37,084 bases of DNA. It comes from an uncultured Schlesneria sp. Lineage in GTDB: Bacteria > Planctomycetota > Planctomycetia > Planctomycetales > Planctomycetaceae. The stretch covers positions 1 through 37,084 of the forward strand of contig CAIQIR010000125.1 in assembly GCA_903871875.1 (NCBI GenBank), written 5' to 3'. The notes beneath the pieces were generated by a model, which was not told where the DNA came from, searched no databases, and saw nothing but the letters and a program-made list of their open reading frames with translations. Positions within the stretch are counted from its first letter, which is position 1, and each line of letters begins with the position of its first letter. The translations under genes were made by a program, and so were the position numbers. Below, one piece after another: positions 9,051 to 16,434 of the stretch.

Positions 9051-9344
9051 TCACCAAATCCAGATGCTCGGCAGCAAAACCAATGCGATGGACTCGTTCG
9101 TGTCGACCTTCCTCAAACCAAAAACCGTCATAACAAATCGATTCCAGAATTCACGGACAAAGTATGCTGTGATGAACATCAGAATCGTCACTCGTACCAG
9201 ATCCACAATTGAAGTGAAAATCAATCCTTCCAGCGGAACTCCTTTTGCCTTGTCCGAGACAACGAAACGAACTAACCCCTGCAGAACGCAGTAAGAAAAC
9301 ATCGCCACGTTGAACGCGACCGTGATTCGAGGCATACCATTCAT
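9051..9344 (-). CDS. Small hypothetical membrane protein between the two comM copies
   Basis: 97 residues from ATG 9344. Two or three hydrophobic segments are visible (ITVAFNVAMFSYCVLQGLV; IVDLVRVTILMFITAYFV; SIALVLLPSIWIW at the very C-terminus). No Shine-Dalgarno sequence is evident and no family is recognised. The gene fills the space between the decayed comM fragment and the intact comM, 45 bases beyond the comM stop. It may be a real small membrane protein, or the remainder of a longer gene cut off when the comM fragment was placed there, since it ends about 50 bases from the duplicate's edge. Confidence 0.5.
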   Translation of the reverse strand: MNGMPRITVAFNVAMFSYCVLQGLVRFVVSDKAKGVPLEGLIFTSIVDLVRVTILMFITAYFVREFWNRFVMTVFGLRKVDTNESIALVLLPSIWIW

Positions 9345-9389
9345 TTCGGCGTACCATTTCTAAAAGTTTTTGATTGGCTTAGTTCAGCT

Positions 9390-10928
9390 TCACTTCCAAT
9401 ACGACCGATCCAACGTCCGATAGTTGATCGCTTCACTTAAGTGCATGGCCGTGATGTTGTCACTGGCTTCCAGATCCGCGATCGTGCGACCAATGCGCAG
9501 GATCTTGTCGTGCGCTCGTGCCGACAGGCCCATTTCTTCCATCGCGTTCTTCAGCAATAGTTCCGCGTCGGCTTCCAACTTGCAGAACTTGCGAATCTGG
9601 GAGGGCAGCATCCGCCCGTTCAGACGTAGCGAACCTTTGCCGAAACGGCGCTGCTGAATTTCTCGAGCAGCAATGACCTGGGCTTTCATGGTTTCGCTGT
9701 TCGTACCGGCGACCGATTCACTGGACAATTCGCGGAACGGAACTGGCGGGACTTCGATATGAATGTCCAATCGATCCAACAGCGGACCACTGATGCGGGA
9801 CATATAGCGTTCGATCTGCAGCGGATTACAGTGACACTCGCGGCGGGGATCACCGTGATAACCGCAAGGGCAGGGATTCATGGCGGCGACCAGCATCAGG
9901 TTCGCTGGGAACGTCAGACTGCCCATCGCCCGGCTGATTGTGACCGAACCGTCTTCCAGTGGCTGCCGCAACACTTCCAACGTCCGCCGGTTGTATTCAG
10001 GCAGTTCGTCCAAAAACAACACGCCGTTATGCGCCAGGCTGATCTCGCCCGGCGCCGGCAGGCTTCCACCGCCGACCAACCCCGCTTCGCTGATCGTGTG
10101 ATGCGGTGCGCGAAAGGGACGTTGTAACATCAGCGGCTGACCAGGCTGCAGCCGGCCGACGGCACTGTAAATACGAGTCGTCTGCAAGCTTTCTTCCGGA
10201 GCCAGCTCAGGCAGAATCGTCCCCAAACGCGAAGCCAGCAATGTCTTGCCCGTGCCGGGACTGCCGAGCATCAGCAAGTGGTGAGCACCGGCGGCGGCCA
10301 CGGTAACGGCGCGCTTGGCCGATTCTTGCCCTCGAACATCAGAATAATCGACAACGTATCGGCCAAATTCCGCCACAGCATCCGACCAACTGAACGGCTG
10401 CGGAGGAATGTCCAGCTGCCCACTGAAGTAACCGACCGCTTCCGTCAACGACGCGACAGGGATAATCTCAATCCCTTCGACAACGGCTGCTTCCTGAGCA
10501 TTCATCGCCGGCACCACAAAGCCGCGCAGACCTTGCTCTTTGGCGGCCAGAGCCATCGACAGAGCCCCCTTCGCCGAACGGATGGTGCCGTCGAGTGCCA
10601 GTTCTCCGATTGCGGCGTACTGGCCCAGAATGTCCGAGGCCAGTTGGCCGCTCGCGACCAGCATTCCCAAGGCGATCGGCAAATCGAACGACGCCGCTTC
10701 TTTCGGCAGATCGGCAGGAGACAGGTTGATCACAATCCGATCGATCGGCCGAACGTAACCTCCGTTGGCCAGCGCCCGTTCAATTCGATGAGTACTCTCA
10801 CGCACCGCCGCTTCGGCCAGCCCCACCAGAATGGTTTTGGGGATCGCACCCGGAGAAATATCGACTTCCACTTCCACGGGAAGCGCATCGATTCCCAGCA
10901 ACGAATAAGTCGTCAGTTTGGCGAGCAT
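9390..10928 (-). CDS. comM: ComM/YifB, Mg-chelatase-like AAA+ ATPase
   Basis: 512 residues, close to E. coli YifB/ComM in length. The N-terminal ~170 residues are the Lon-protease-like domain (VEVDISPGAIPKTILVGL, then RIVINLSPADLPKEAASFDLPIALG). The AAA+ domain follows, with Walker A GSPGTGKT at 222-229 and Walker B VLFLDE at 303-308. A Cys cluster (CPCGYHGDPRRECHC, 353-367), typical of the family, and the sensor/arginine region RISGPLLDRLDIH come next. The C-terminal domain ends INYRTLDRSYWK. ComM is a hexameric helicase that promotes branch migration when single-stranded DNA is integrated during natural transformation. No other competence gene is in the window. A decayed copy of its 3' end lies downstream. 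Confidence 0.95.
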   Translation of the reverse strand: MLAKLTTYSLLGIDALPVEVEVDISPGAIPKTILVGLAEAAVRESTHRIERALANGGYVRPIDRIVINLSPADLPKEAASFDLPIALGMLVASGQLASDILGQYAAIGELALDGTIRSAKGALSMALAAKEQGLRGFVVPAMNAQEAAVVEGIEIIPVASLTEAVGYFSGQLDIPPQPFSWSDAVAEFGRYVVDYSDVRGQESAKRAVTVAAAGAHHLLMLGSPGTGKTLLASRLGTILPELAPEESLQTTRIYSAVGRLQPGQPLMLQRPFRAPHHTISEAGLVGGGSLPAPGEISLAHNGVLFLDELPEYNRRTLEVLRQPLEDGSVTISRAMGSLTFPANLMLVAAMNPCPCGYHGDPRRECHCNPLQIERYMSRISGPLLDRLDIHIEVPPVPFRELSSESVAGTNSETMKAQVIAAREIQQRRFGKGSLRLNGRMLPSQIRKFCKLEADAELLLKNAMEEMGLSARAHDKILRIGRTIADLEASDNITAMHLSEAINYRTLDRSYWK

Positions 10929-11147
10929 CGTCGAGGGGTACTCCGGCTGTCAGGAAAGATTGCGACTGGCCCGACATCAAGGACATTTCGATTGGCGGAT
11001 GACGAAAGAAGCGTATAGCACAACCGCTTCTCTAACACGGAGCGAAATTGTGTCATTTTCGCTCGCAGATGTCAGCCCTTGAAATGAGAGCACCTGGAAA
11101 AGCTCGCGGTTGTACATGCCGCGGCCTTGTGCAAGTAAGAATTTCCT

Positions 11148-11678
11148 TCAGCTTGGATCGGAAGTTACCGATGGAGCCGGCGGCGCGTCTTGATAACCGA
11201 AGGATAAGACTTGGACATAGCGGATTTTTGGCTCGGCATGCTGTTTCGCCCACCATAAGAGCAGGGGTGCCCACAACGGAAACAAGGTCAGCCATGGGAA
11301 CATCATCCCCGCGTTGGCAACGCCCATCGCCGCCGAGACACTTCTTCCAATCGTCGGATCTTGACAGAGCGTCCTGATCGCGAAGAAATAAATTACCTCG
11401 AATACACAGATTTCCGTTAAGAGGACGGCACGCCGGTAGCGAACAAATAGCAAATCCAGACCACAAAAGATCAATAGGATGTTGCAGGCGATACAGACGC
11501 CGGACATCGTGTAGAACACCTGATTGAAGTAAACCAACCCCTCTTGCTTGTGGAATTCGGACAAGGCACCCGACATCACGACCGCAGCGGTTGCGAAGTT
11601 GCCGAGTAGACCAACCATCGCAAAGAGGACCGCCACAAGTCCGACACCGACCGTTGCAATTCCGGGTAGCTTATCCAT
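11148..11678 (-). CDS. Hypothetical four-helix membrane protein
   Basis: 176 residues from ATG 11678. Four hydrophobic segments are visible: IATVGVGLVAVLFAMVGLLG, MSGVCIACNILLIFCGLDLLFV, AVLLTEICVFEVIYFFAI and MFPWLTLFPLWAPLLLWW. The C-terminal ~30 residues are soluble and Pro/Ser-rich. No catalytic or transport motif is recognised. It is one of three consecutive minus-strand genes of unknown function (with 11814 and 12109), separated from the next by 135 bases. Confidence 0.65.
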   Translation of the reverse strand: MDKLPGIATVGVGLVAVLFAMVGLLGNFATAAVVMSGALSEFHKQEGLVYFNQVFYTMSGVCIACNILLIFCGLDLLFVRYRRAVLLTEICVFEVIYFFAIRTLCQDPTIGRSVSAAMGVANAGMMFPWLTLFPLWAPLLLWWAKQHAEPKIRYVQVLSFGYQDAPPAPSVTSDPS

Positions 11679-11813
11679 CGAGTCCCTTAAGTCAGATTGA
11701 TCAGGGCGATCACGAATTCCTGCAACTCCACCGATCGAGTGGCCACCCTGTCACTATTCCACACATTCTGAAGATCGATGTCGATGGCAAACGGACGGAA
11801 CGAGCGCCAGGCC

Positions 11814-12116
11814 CTACGGAGTTTGGTCATCGGAAATCGGATTGGCGATTCTTTGATTGACCGAACGACGCACGGCAAGCAGGGCGGAGATGCTGAACAG
11901 GATGAAACCCGCAAGATTTGCCAGCAGCGTCAAAACACGAATGATCGGCGCCGCACGTTGAAAAAGGGGCCAGTAGCGGTCGGCAATCAGATCGTGTTCG
12001 ATTAGATACATCAAATTCAGTGAAATTCCGATCGGCGAAACGCACAGAAAAACACCGCCAATAAACAGCGTCAGACTGGGGTGTTTTCTCGCGAAGCGTC
12101 GGGCGGCATCAACCAT
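11814..12116 (-). CDS. Small hypothetical two-helix membrane protein
   Basis: 100 residues from the ATG at 12116 (MVDAARRFARKHPSL); an ATG two codons earlier (12122) is equally possible. The reading frame is open to 12272, but that part overlaps the Zn-ribbon gene by 160 bases and has no conserved look. With either short start, the ATG overlaps or abuts the TGA of the upstream gene (12109-12111), implying translational coupling. Two membrane segments are visible (LTLFIGGVFLCVSPIGISLNLMYL and VLTLLANLAGFILFSISALLAV). Function unknown. Confidence 0.55.
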   Translation of the reverse strand: MVDAARRFARKHPSLTLFIGGVFLCVSPIGISLNLMYLIEHDLIADRYWPLFQRAAPIIRVLTLLANLAGFILFSISALLAVRRSVNQRIANPISDDQTP

Positions 12117-12612
12117 GGTCATTCCAAGCGTCAGGGCCTTCGTCATTCGAAAAGAGACGAAATCCGCACGCATCGCACGATTTCTTTTGATTGAGACACG
12201 TCGAGCATTCTGGGCAAAACCAGATGTCGTTGAAGTCGATGGGCTTTCCATCAAACGGGACGACGATGGCATAATGAGTTAGCGTATTGGGCGGCTCCCC
12301 GCGTCGAATCGACTCCCGCATTCGCAAGAGAACCTCCCATCTCTCAAAATACGACGCCGCGTCCGGGTAATCCCCGCTCTGCCGAGCACGCTCCAGCGCG
12401 CGAGCCGTGGCCGAATAGAAGACATCACAATCGTCGTTTGACAAGCCTCGCAGATCAAAGCTGCACAATCCGTTGGGACGATCCTTGACGTCGTTCAACC
12501 ACCGACCAAACGCACCAGTGAGTTCGCACGCAGTCAGTCTGCAAATCCAACTGACCAGCGAGCTGCTACCCGACCAGGTGCGTCCGTCTTCGAGCTGAAT
12601 ATCGTCTGACAT
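12109..12612 (-). CDS. Hypothetical protein with C-terminal zinc ribbon
   Basis: 167 residues from the ATG at 12612 (MSDDIQLEDGRTW); an ATG at 12630 would add six residues. The body is acidic and helical (DVFYSATARALERARQSG, YFERWEVLLRMRESIRRGE). Near the end is a Cys cluster, CPEC at 133-136 and CDAC at 146-149, with an extra Cys at 139. This looks like a zinc ribbon of the C-x2-C...C-x2-C type. Its stop overlaps the start of the small membrane gene, so the two are probably co-translated. It is divergent from the macro-domain gene, with 166 bases between the two chosen starts. Function unknown. Confidence 0.65.
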   Translation of the reverse strand: MSDDIQLEDGRTWSGSSSLVSWICRLTACELTGAFGRWLNDVKDRPNGLCSFDLRGLSNDDCDVFYSATARALERARQSGDYPDAASYFERWEVLLRMRESIRRGEPPNTLTHYAIVVPFDGKPIDFNDIWFCPECSTCLNQKKSCDACGFRLFSNDEGPDAWNDHG

Positions 12613-12778
12613 GAATGGTATTCCTGGCAATAACCTTCACCATTACTCAGAGAACGACATTCATTTCAGCAGCCGTGCGATTCCAGTGCAACGGATTATG
12701 ATGCTTCGAATGGCTCGCGGTCACAGGCCGTCTCAACAGGGGCGGAAAACAGACGCAACCACGCAGGCGATCAACACC

Positions 12779-13243
12779 ATGAATTTCGAAATCGTAGAAG
12801 GCGATCTGCTCGAACAGAACGTCGAAGTCATCGTGAATGCCTGGAACCGCAACATCATCCCCTGGTGGCTGCTACTACCCCAAGGTGTTTCGGGAGCGAT
12901 TAAACGCCGGGGCGGCACGGGTCCCTTCAAAGAAGTCGGCAAACAGGGTGCGATCCCGCTCGGCGGTGCGGTCCTGACCTCCGCGGGAAAGTTGCCGTTC
13001 AAGGGAATCATCCATGTTGCCGGTATCAATCTGCTGTGGATGGCGTCTGAAAATTCGATTCGGAATTCCGTGAGAAATGCCGTGTTGCTCGCTCACGAAA
13101 AAGGCTTCAAATCGATGGCCATTCCGCTGATCGGCGCCGGCTCGGGCAGTTTTAATCAGGACAAATCCAAGGCCATCCTGACAGATGAACTGCAACGACT
13201 CGACGTACCGCTGCACGTGAAGCTTGTGGTCTTCAAAAAGTGA
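12779..13243 (+). CDS. Macro-domain (ADP-ribose binding/hydrolase) protein
   Basis: 154 residues from the ATG at 12779 (MNFEIVEGDLLEQ), where the domain itself begins; in-frame ATGs back to 12611 would extend it over the promoter region of the divergent gene. The first strand and adenine loop are EIVEGDLLEQNVEVIVNAWN; the usual VNAAN is VNAWN here, followed by an aromatic insertion (NIIPWWLLLPQGVSGAIKR) also seen in some bacterial macro proteins. The phosphate loop is IPLIGAGSGSF. Macro domains bind ADP-ribose and often remove it from proteins or process O-acetyl-ADP-ribose. Target unknown. No toxin partner is seen next to it. Confidence 0.88.
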   Translation: MNFEIVEGDLLEQNVEVIVNAWNRNIIPWWLLLPQGVSGAIKRRGGTGPFKEVGKQGAIPLGGAVLTSAGKLPFKGIIHVAGINLLWMASENSIRNSVRNAVLLAHEKGFKSMAIPLIGAGSGSFNQDKSKAILTDELQRLDVPLHVKLVVFKK

Positions 13244-13326
13244 GCCGGTCGACGGGTAAGGTACCAATCCCAAATTGCTCGCTCTGCCGCACTCTCGCTT
13301 ATCCTTGGAACGCTCAACTGAGATCG

Positions 13327-14826
13327 TTAACGAAGCTTCAAACGAAACCGTCGGCCAGAGTTTTCGACGCCGGGCATCGTTGGCGGTCCTAACAATTCGG
13401 CCTGTCCGTCGACGATTCGATAGAGGAACGGCTTTCCGGTAGCCGGATCATCTGGAACGGTCACTTCAGTGATCTCGTTCAAATCCTTCGGTAACATTCC
13501 TGAATGACTCGATGCATGCAGGCGAATCGCCTCTACGACCGACATTGCGGCCAATAATCGCGGTTGCCGGTTAGCCGCCTCATTGAATTGTTCGAAGGAA
13601 AACGACAATTGGCTGTTGAATAACAGCGGATCCCGGTCCGCGAACGAATCCGGTCCGCGTTTCACATAACCCTTAAGAATCAGTTCCTCCGTCAAGGATT
13701 TCAGCCGCACATGTCCCTCGGCATAGGGAACTGACATCCATTTCACGACCTGATCCATCATTTCTCGATGGCACTTTCCGACATAAATGGCGACGACCTG
13801 CCCAACGGGCATCCGATCAACATTTTCCGCGTCGTACCCCGATGCGATTAACTCTCGTTTCGCAATCGGATAGCTTCGCGTCATCAGCGAATCAAACATC
13901 GATTGGACTTTCGCTTCGTCGACGGTTTTACTTCCGAATTCAGATTCGACCCAGGCGTACGAGTCGAACAGCAGGCGCCGCCATTCTTCGGACGTACGCA
14001 TCGATTTTTCGGCATCCTCAAGGAACGGAAACAGGCGAGGAACCATCGACGCTTCCAGTCGAACGGCCGACCGAAGGTTGATCAGGGGAGATGGCAAGTC
14101 TCGCAGTGCCCAATACACATTCGGCGAACCCTCGGACGACATCAAATCAATCAGCGAATCGTTCGCGATGGCTTGAACCGCGACACCAACCAGGTTGGCA
14201 ATCAGGCTCGGCACCTTGCCCAAATCTCGCGCCAGACAATATTGAATTTTGAGAGTTTCGAGCGCCTCGTCGAATTTCTTTTCGCCAATTTCGATCGCGA
14301 CTTTCAAGTTCAAGATTCGCGCCATTTGTCGCATGTGCTGAATCTCGGGCATCGGGAATTCGATGACGGCTCGTCCTCGCAAATCCTGGAAGCGAAATCC
14401 CCAGTCGCAACCTTCACAGCGCGACGCCATCATCAACACATCGATCACCTGTTTCTGGGCGTTCAACCATTCGCGAACTTCGTCCACAGGAAGTTGATCG
14501 TAAGGCTTCCCATACCATTCGGATTCAAAATGCTTCTGTTCTTTCGGCCCATGATCCGTCGGAGCAAACAACAGTAACGCCCGGACATAATGCGAGGCCG
14601 CGTTGCCCGGCACGCACTCATTCAGATCGGGTAACAACCGATACTTGAGTGCCGGTTTCGGTTCCGCAGCCGACGACACGATCAAATCGTACGTTTTGAT
14701 TTGGGGCGGTGGTTCAGGAAATTCATCGGCCAGGCAAATCGAATTTCTCGCGATCACGGACGCCATCAAAATACCGTAACAGAGACCCCTCGGTGAGAGC
14801 GGTGTCGACGAAAATGTTCGTTTCAC
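13327..14826 (-). CDS. Secreted protein of unknown function, downstream of an ECF sigma/anti-sigma pair
   Basis: 499 residues starting with GTG at 14826; this GTG overlaps the TGA of the anti-sigma-like gene (GTGA). The N-terminus is a signal peptide (basic start, then LCYGILMASVIA, ending near SICLADE). The mature protein is mostly helical, with paired Cys (CEGC, about residue 137), a region like FDEALETLKIQYCLARDLG, and a C-terminus (AAMSVVEAIRLHASSHSGMLPKDLNEI, then DDPATGKPFLYRI) that resembles the C-terminal part of planctomycete pseudopilin-like and related exported proteins. No catalytic motif is clear. Overlapping frames with the sigma operon suggest that it is the effector or the sensed envelope component of that system. 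Confidence 0.75.
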   Translation of the reverse strand: MKRTFSSTPLSPRGLCYGILMASVIARNSICLADEFPEPPPQIKTYDLIVSSAAEPKPALKYRLLPDLNECVPGNAASHYVRALLLFAPTDHGPKEQKHFESEWYGKPYDQLPVDEVREWLNAQKQVIDVLMMASRCEGCDWGFRFQDLRGRAVIEFPMPEIQHMRQMARILNLKVAIEIGEKKFDEALETLKIQYCLARDLGKVPSLIANLVGVAVQAIANDSLIDLMSSEGSPNVYWALRDLPSPLINLRSAVRLEASMVPRLFPFLEDAEKSMRTSEEWRRLLFDSYAWVESEFGSKTVDEAKVQSMFDSLMTRSYPIAKRELIASGYDAENVDRMPVGQVVAIYVGKCHREMMDQVVKWMSVPYAEGHVRLKSLTEELILKGYVKRGPDSFADRDPLLFNSQLSFSFEQFNEAANRQPRLLAAMSVVEAIRLHASSHSGMLPKDLNEITEVTVPDDPATGKPFLYRIVDGQAELLGPPTMPGVENSGRRFRLKLR

Positions 14827-15497
14827 AGTCGAGACTCCTCGGTTAACGCGTCGATCATTCTTTGTGAGTTCTCGCCCTTCATCAGCGAGTAAGGGCGAAG
14901 CGGCTCTTCTCGAAGAGAGGTCTGATCGAATCCACTGGCGGTTGTCGTGACTCGCCCAGGCCAGATTTCCGCATCATCGAACTTCGAGTCGATGCTGCGG
15001 ACCAAAGCCAGTTGCATCGCTTGAAAACGACTGACCTCCACGCGTCGCCCGGCAACAGCCGTGGACAATTCGGAATCCCGCGAGGTTCCGTCGCGATCGA
15101 TCGATTTCTTGTCTGGAACAGTTTGACGGACCTCTATCGAAGACTTCGATCCACTCATCGAACGAACGTTCTGCAAGGAACCGTTCGTCGTTTTCGCCAA
15201 TGGGCCGTCGGAACTGCGACGGTCCGCCAGAACCATCAACAACAGCGCACACAACAAGACTGCTGCAGTCGAAGACGAGAGGGTGGCGAGTTGCCACCGT
15301 CGCAGTGTTCGAGCCGCGACGACGGCTGTTTGCAGCGGATTCTGCGGCACCGCAGCCCACCCGGCTTCGAACAGCAGTTGATCGCGATCAACTCGACTCG
15401 CCCGCACTCGGAACAAGCCCAATTCGTTCGCAAACCGATTTAGCTCGTCGGGCAATTTCCCTGCGAGGTCTTCGTCCGATTGTTTTTCGTCACACAT
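14823..15497 (-). CDS. Single-pass membrane protein, probable anti-sigma factor
   Basis: 224 residues from the ATG at 15497 (MCDEKQSDEDLAGKLPDEL). The open frame extends to 15611, but that part lies inside the sigma gene. The start is 58 bases inside the 3' end of the sigma gene. The N-terminal ~68 residues would be cytoplasmic and contain a helical anti-sigma-like stretch (LPDELNRFANELGLFRVRASRVDRDQLLFEAGWA); one membrane segment follows at about 70-91 (LATLSSSTAAVLLCALLLMVLA); the remainder is an extracytoplasmic, Ser/Thr-rich tail. The Zn-binding HxxxCxxC of ZAS anti-sigma factors is absent. Topology and position make an anti-sigma role likely, not proven. Confidence 0.65.
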   Translation of the reverse strand: MCDEKQSDEDLAGKLPDELNRFANELGLFRVRASRVDRDQLLFEAGWAAVPQNPLQTAVVAARTLRRWQLATLSSSTAAVLLCALLLMVLADRRSSDGPLAKTTNGSLQNVRSMSGSKSSIEVRQTVPDKKSIDRDGTSRDSELSTAVAGRRVEVSRFQAMQLALVRSIDSKFDDAEIWPGRVTTTASGFDQTSLREEPLRPYSLMKGENSQRMIDALTEESRL

Positions 15498-15982
15498 ATC
15501 GTTTCCAATTTCGTTCGCAAGGCAGCCAATCCCGCTTCGTAACGCCGAAAGGCGGTCGAAGCGGACACTCCTAACAGTTCTCCGATCTCGACAAATTCCA
15601 GTTCTCCCCAAGTCCGCGCGATGACGGCCTGCCGAGAATCGTCATCCAGGGAATCGAGGGCGATCGCCAGTTCGTCCGCATCGAAGCGAGGTTCGCATCC
15701 TTCCACGGAGACCTGACGGAGTCGTCCCGCAAGGGCCTCGTGGCAACGACGACGCGAAGCCGAACGGTGGCTGCTGATTGCTCGTAACCGCACAACGTGA
15801 AATAGCCAACCGGCGACGTGATCGGGACGAACAGGCTGACGGCTCAATTCCAGCATCGCCTCTTGGACGCAATCTTCGGGCAAATCCGTCCATTGCGCCG
15901 CAAACAATTCCAGCGCCGCCGCATGTTCGTCGAACACGCTCGCGATCCACGCCGCATCAAAGCCATTCGCCATTTTCGCCAC
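15440..15982 (-). CDS. ECF-type RNA polymerase sigma factor
   Basis: 180 residues from ATG 15982 (a second ATG at 15973 is possible). Region 2 is recognisable (LPEDCVQEAMLELSRQP, then GWLFHVVRLRAISSHRSASRRR) and region 4 is clear (LDSLDDDSRQAVIARTWGELEF, then IGELLGVSASTAFRRYEAGLAALR, a helix-turn-helix for -35 recognition). The length fits the ECF group. It directs RNA polymerase to a small regulon and would be held by the membrane protein encoded next, whose start lies within its 3' end. The third gene overlaps in turn, so the three are most likely one transcript. Target promoters are not identified. Confidence 0.85.
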   Translation of the reverse strand: MAKMANGFDAAWIASVFDEHAAALELFAAQWTDLPEDCVQEAMLELSRQPVRPDHVAGWLFHVVRLRAISSHRSASRRRCHEALAGRLRQVSVEGCEPRFDADELAIALDSLDDDSRQAVIARTWGELEFVEIGELLGVSASTAFRRYEAGLAALRTKLETICVTKNNRTKTSQGNCPTS

Positions 15983-16434
15983 TTATTGGTTGAATGATTC
16001 ACACCAATGTCGCCGGTCACCGCCCAGGATTTCATGAAATCCGAATCAAATCGGCGATTTTCTGGATCGCTCAAACGCGAAAATCAACGAGCTTGGATCG
16101 TATTCGACCACGAAAAGCAGTCACGACGAACTGCTCGCCAAAAATGGGAACCCCGACGGAAGTGTCGCTGTCCCGAATGCCATTCCAGCCGGAACAGCAA
16201 AGCAATTCTCGCGCAGGGTTCACCTCTCTCTGTGGCAGCCAGACAGTTCTCCTGAGCATATCGGTAAATTCCTCTACCTGCGACCTCTTGCGGCGGCAAC
16301 GATTCCGTTAGCCATTGAAATGTGGGTACGATGCTCGGCAACCACGGTCGGGGTATCTACGCCAACGAACCGTCGATGGCGATCGGCCAGCATGCTCGTC
16401 AGATTCTCTGGAGTGCCGTCAGAAAGGTCACGAG
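15983..16434. other. Divergent intergenic region, 452 bases, no gene seen
   Basis: This lies between the minus-strand sigma operon and the plus-strand propeller gene and should hold both promoters. Open frames of 60-105 codons occur on both strands but are basic, Ser/Arg-rich shadow-type sequences without motifs. No clear hairpin or repeat was noticed. Confidence 0.5.
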
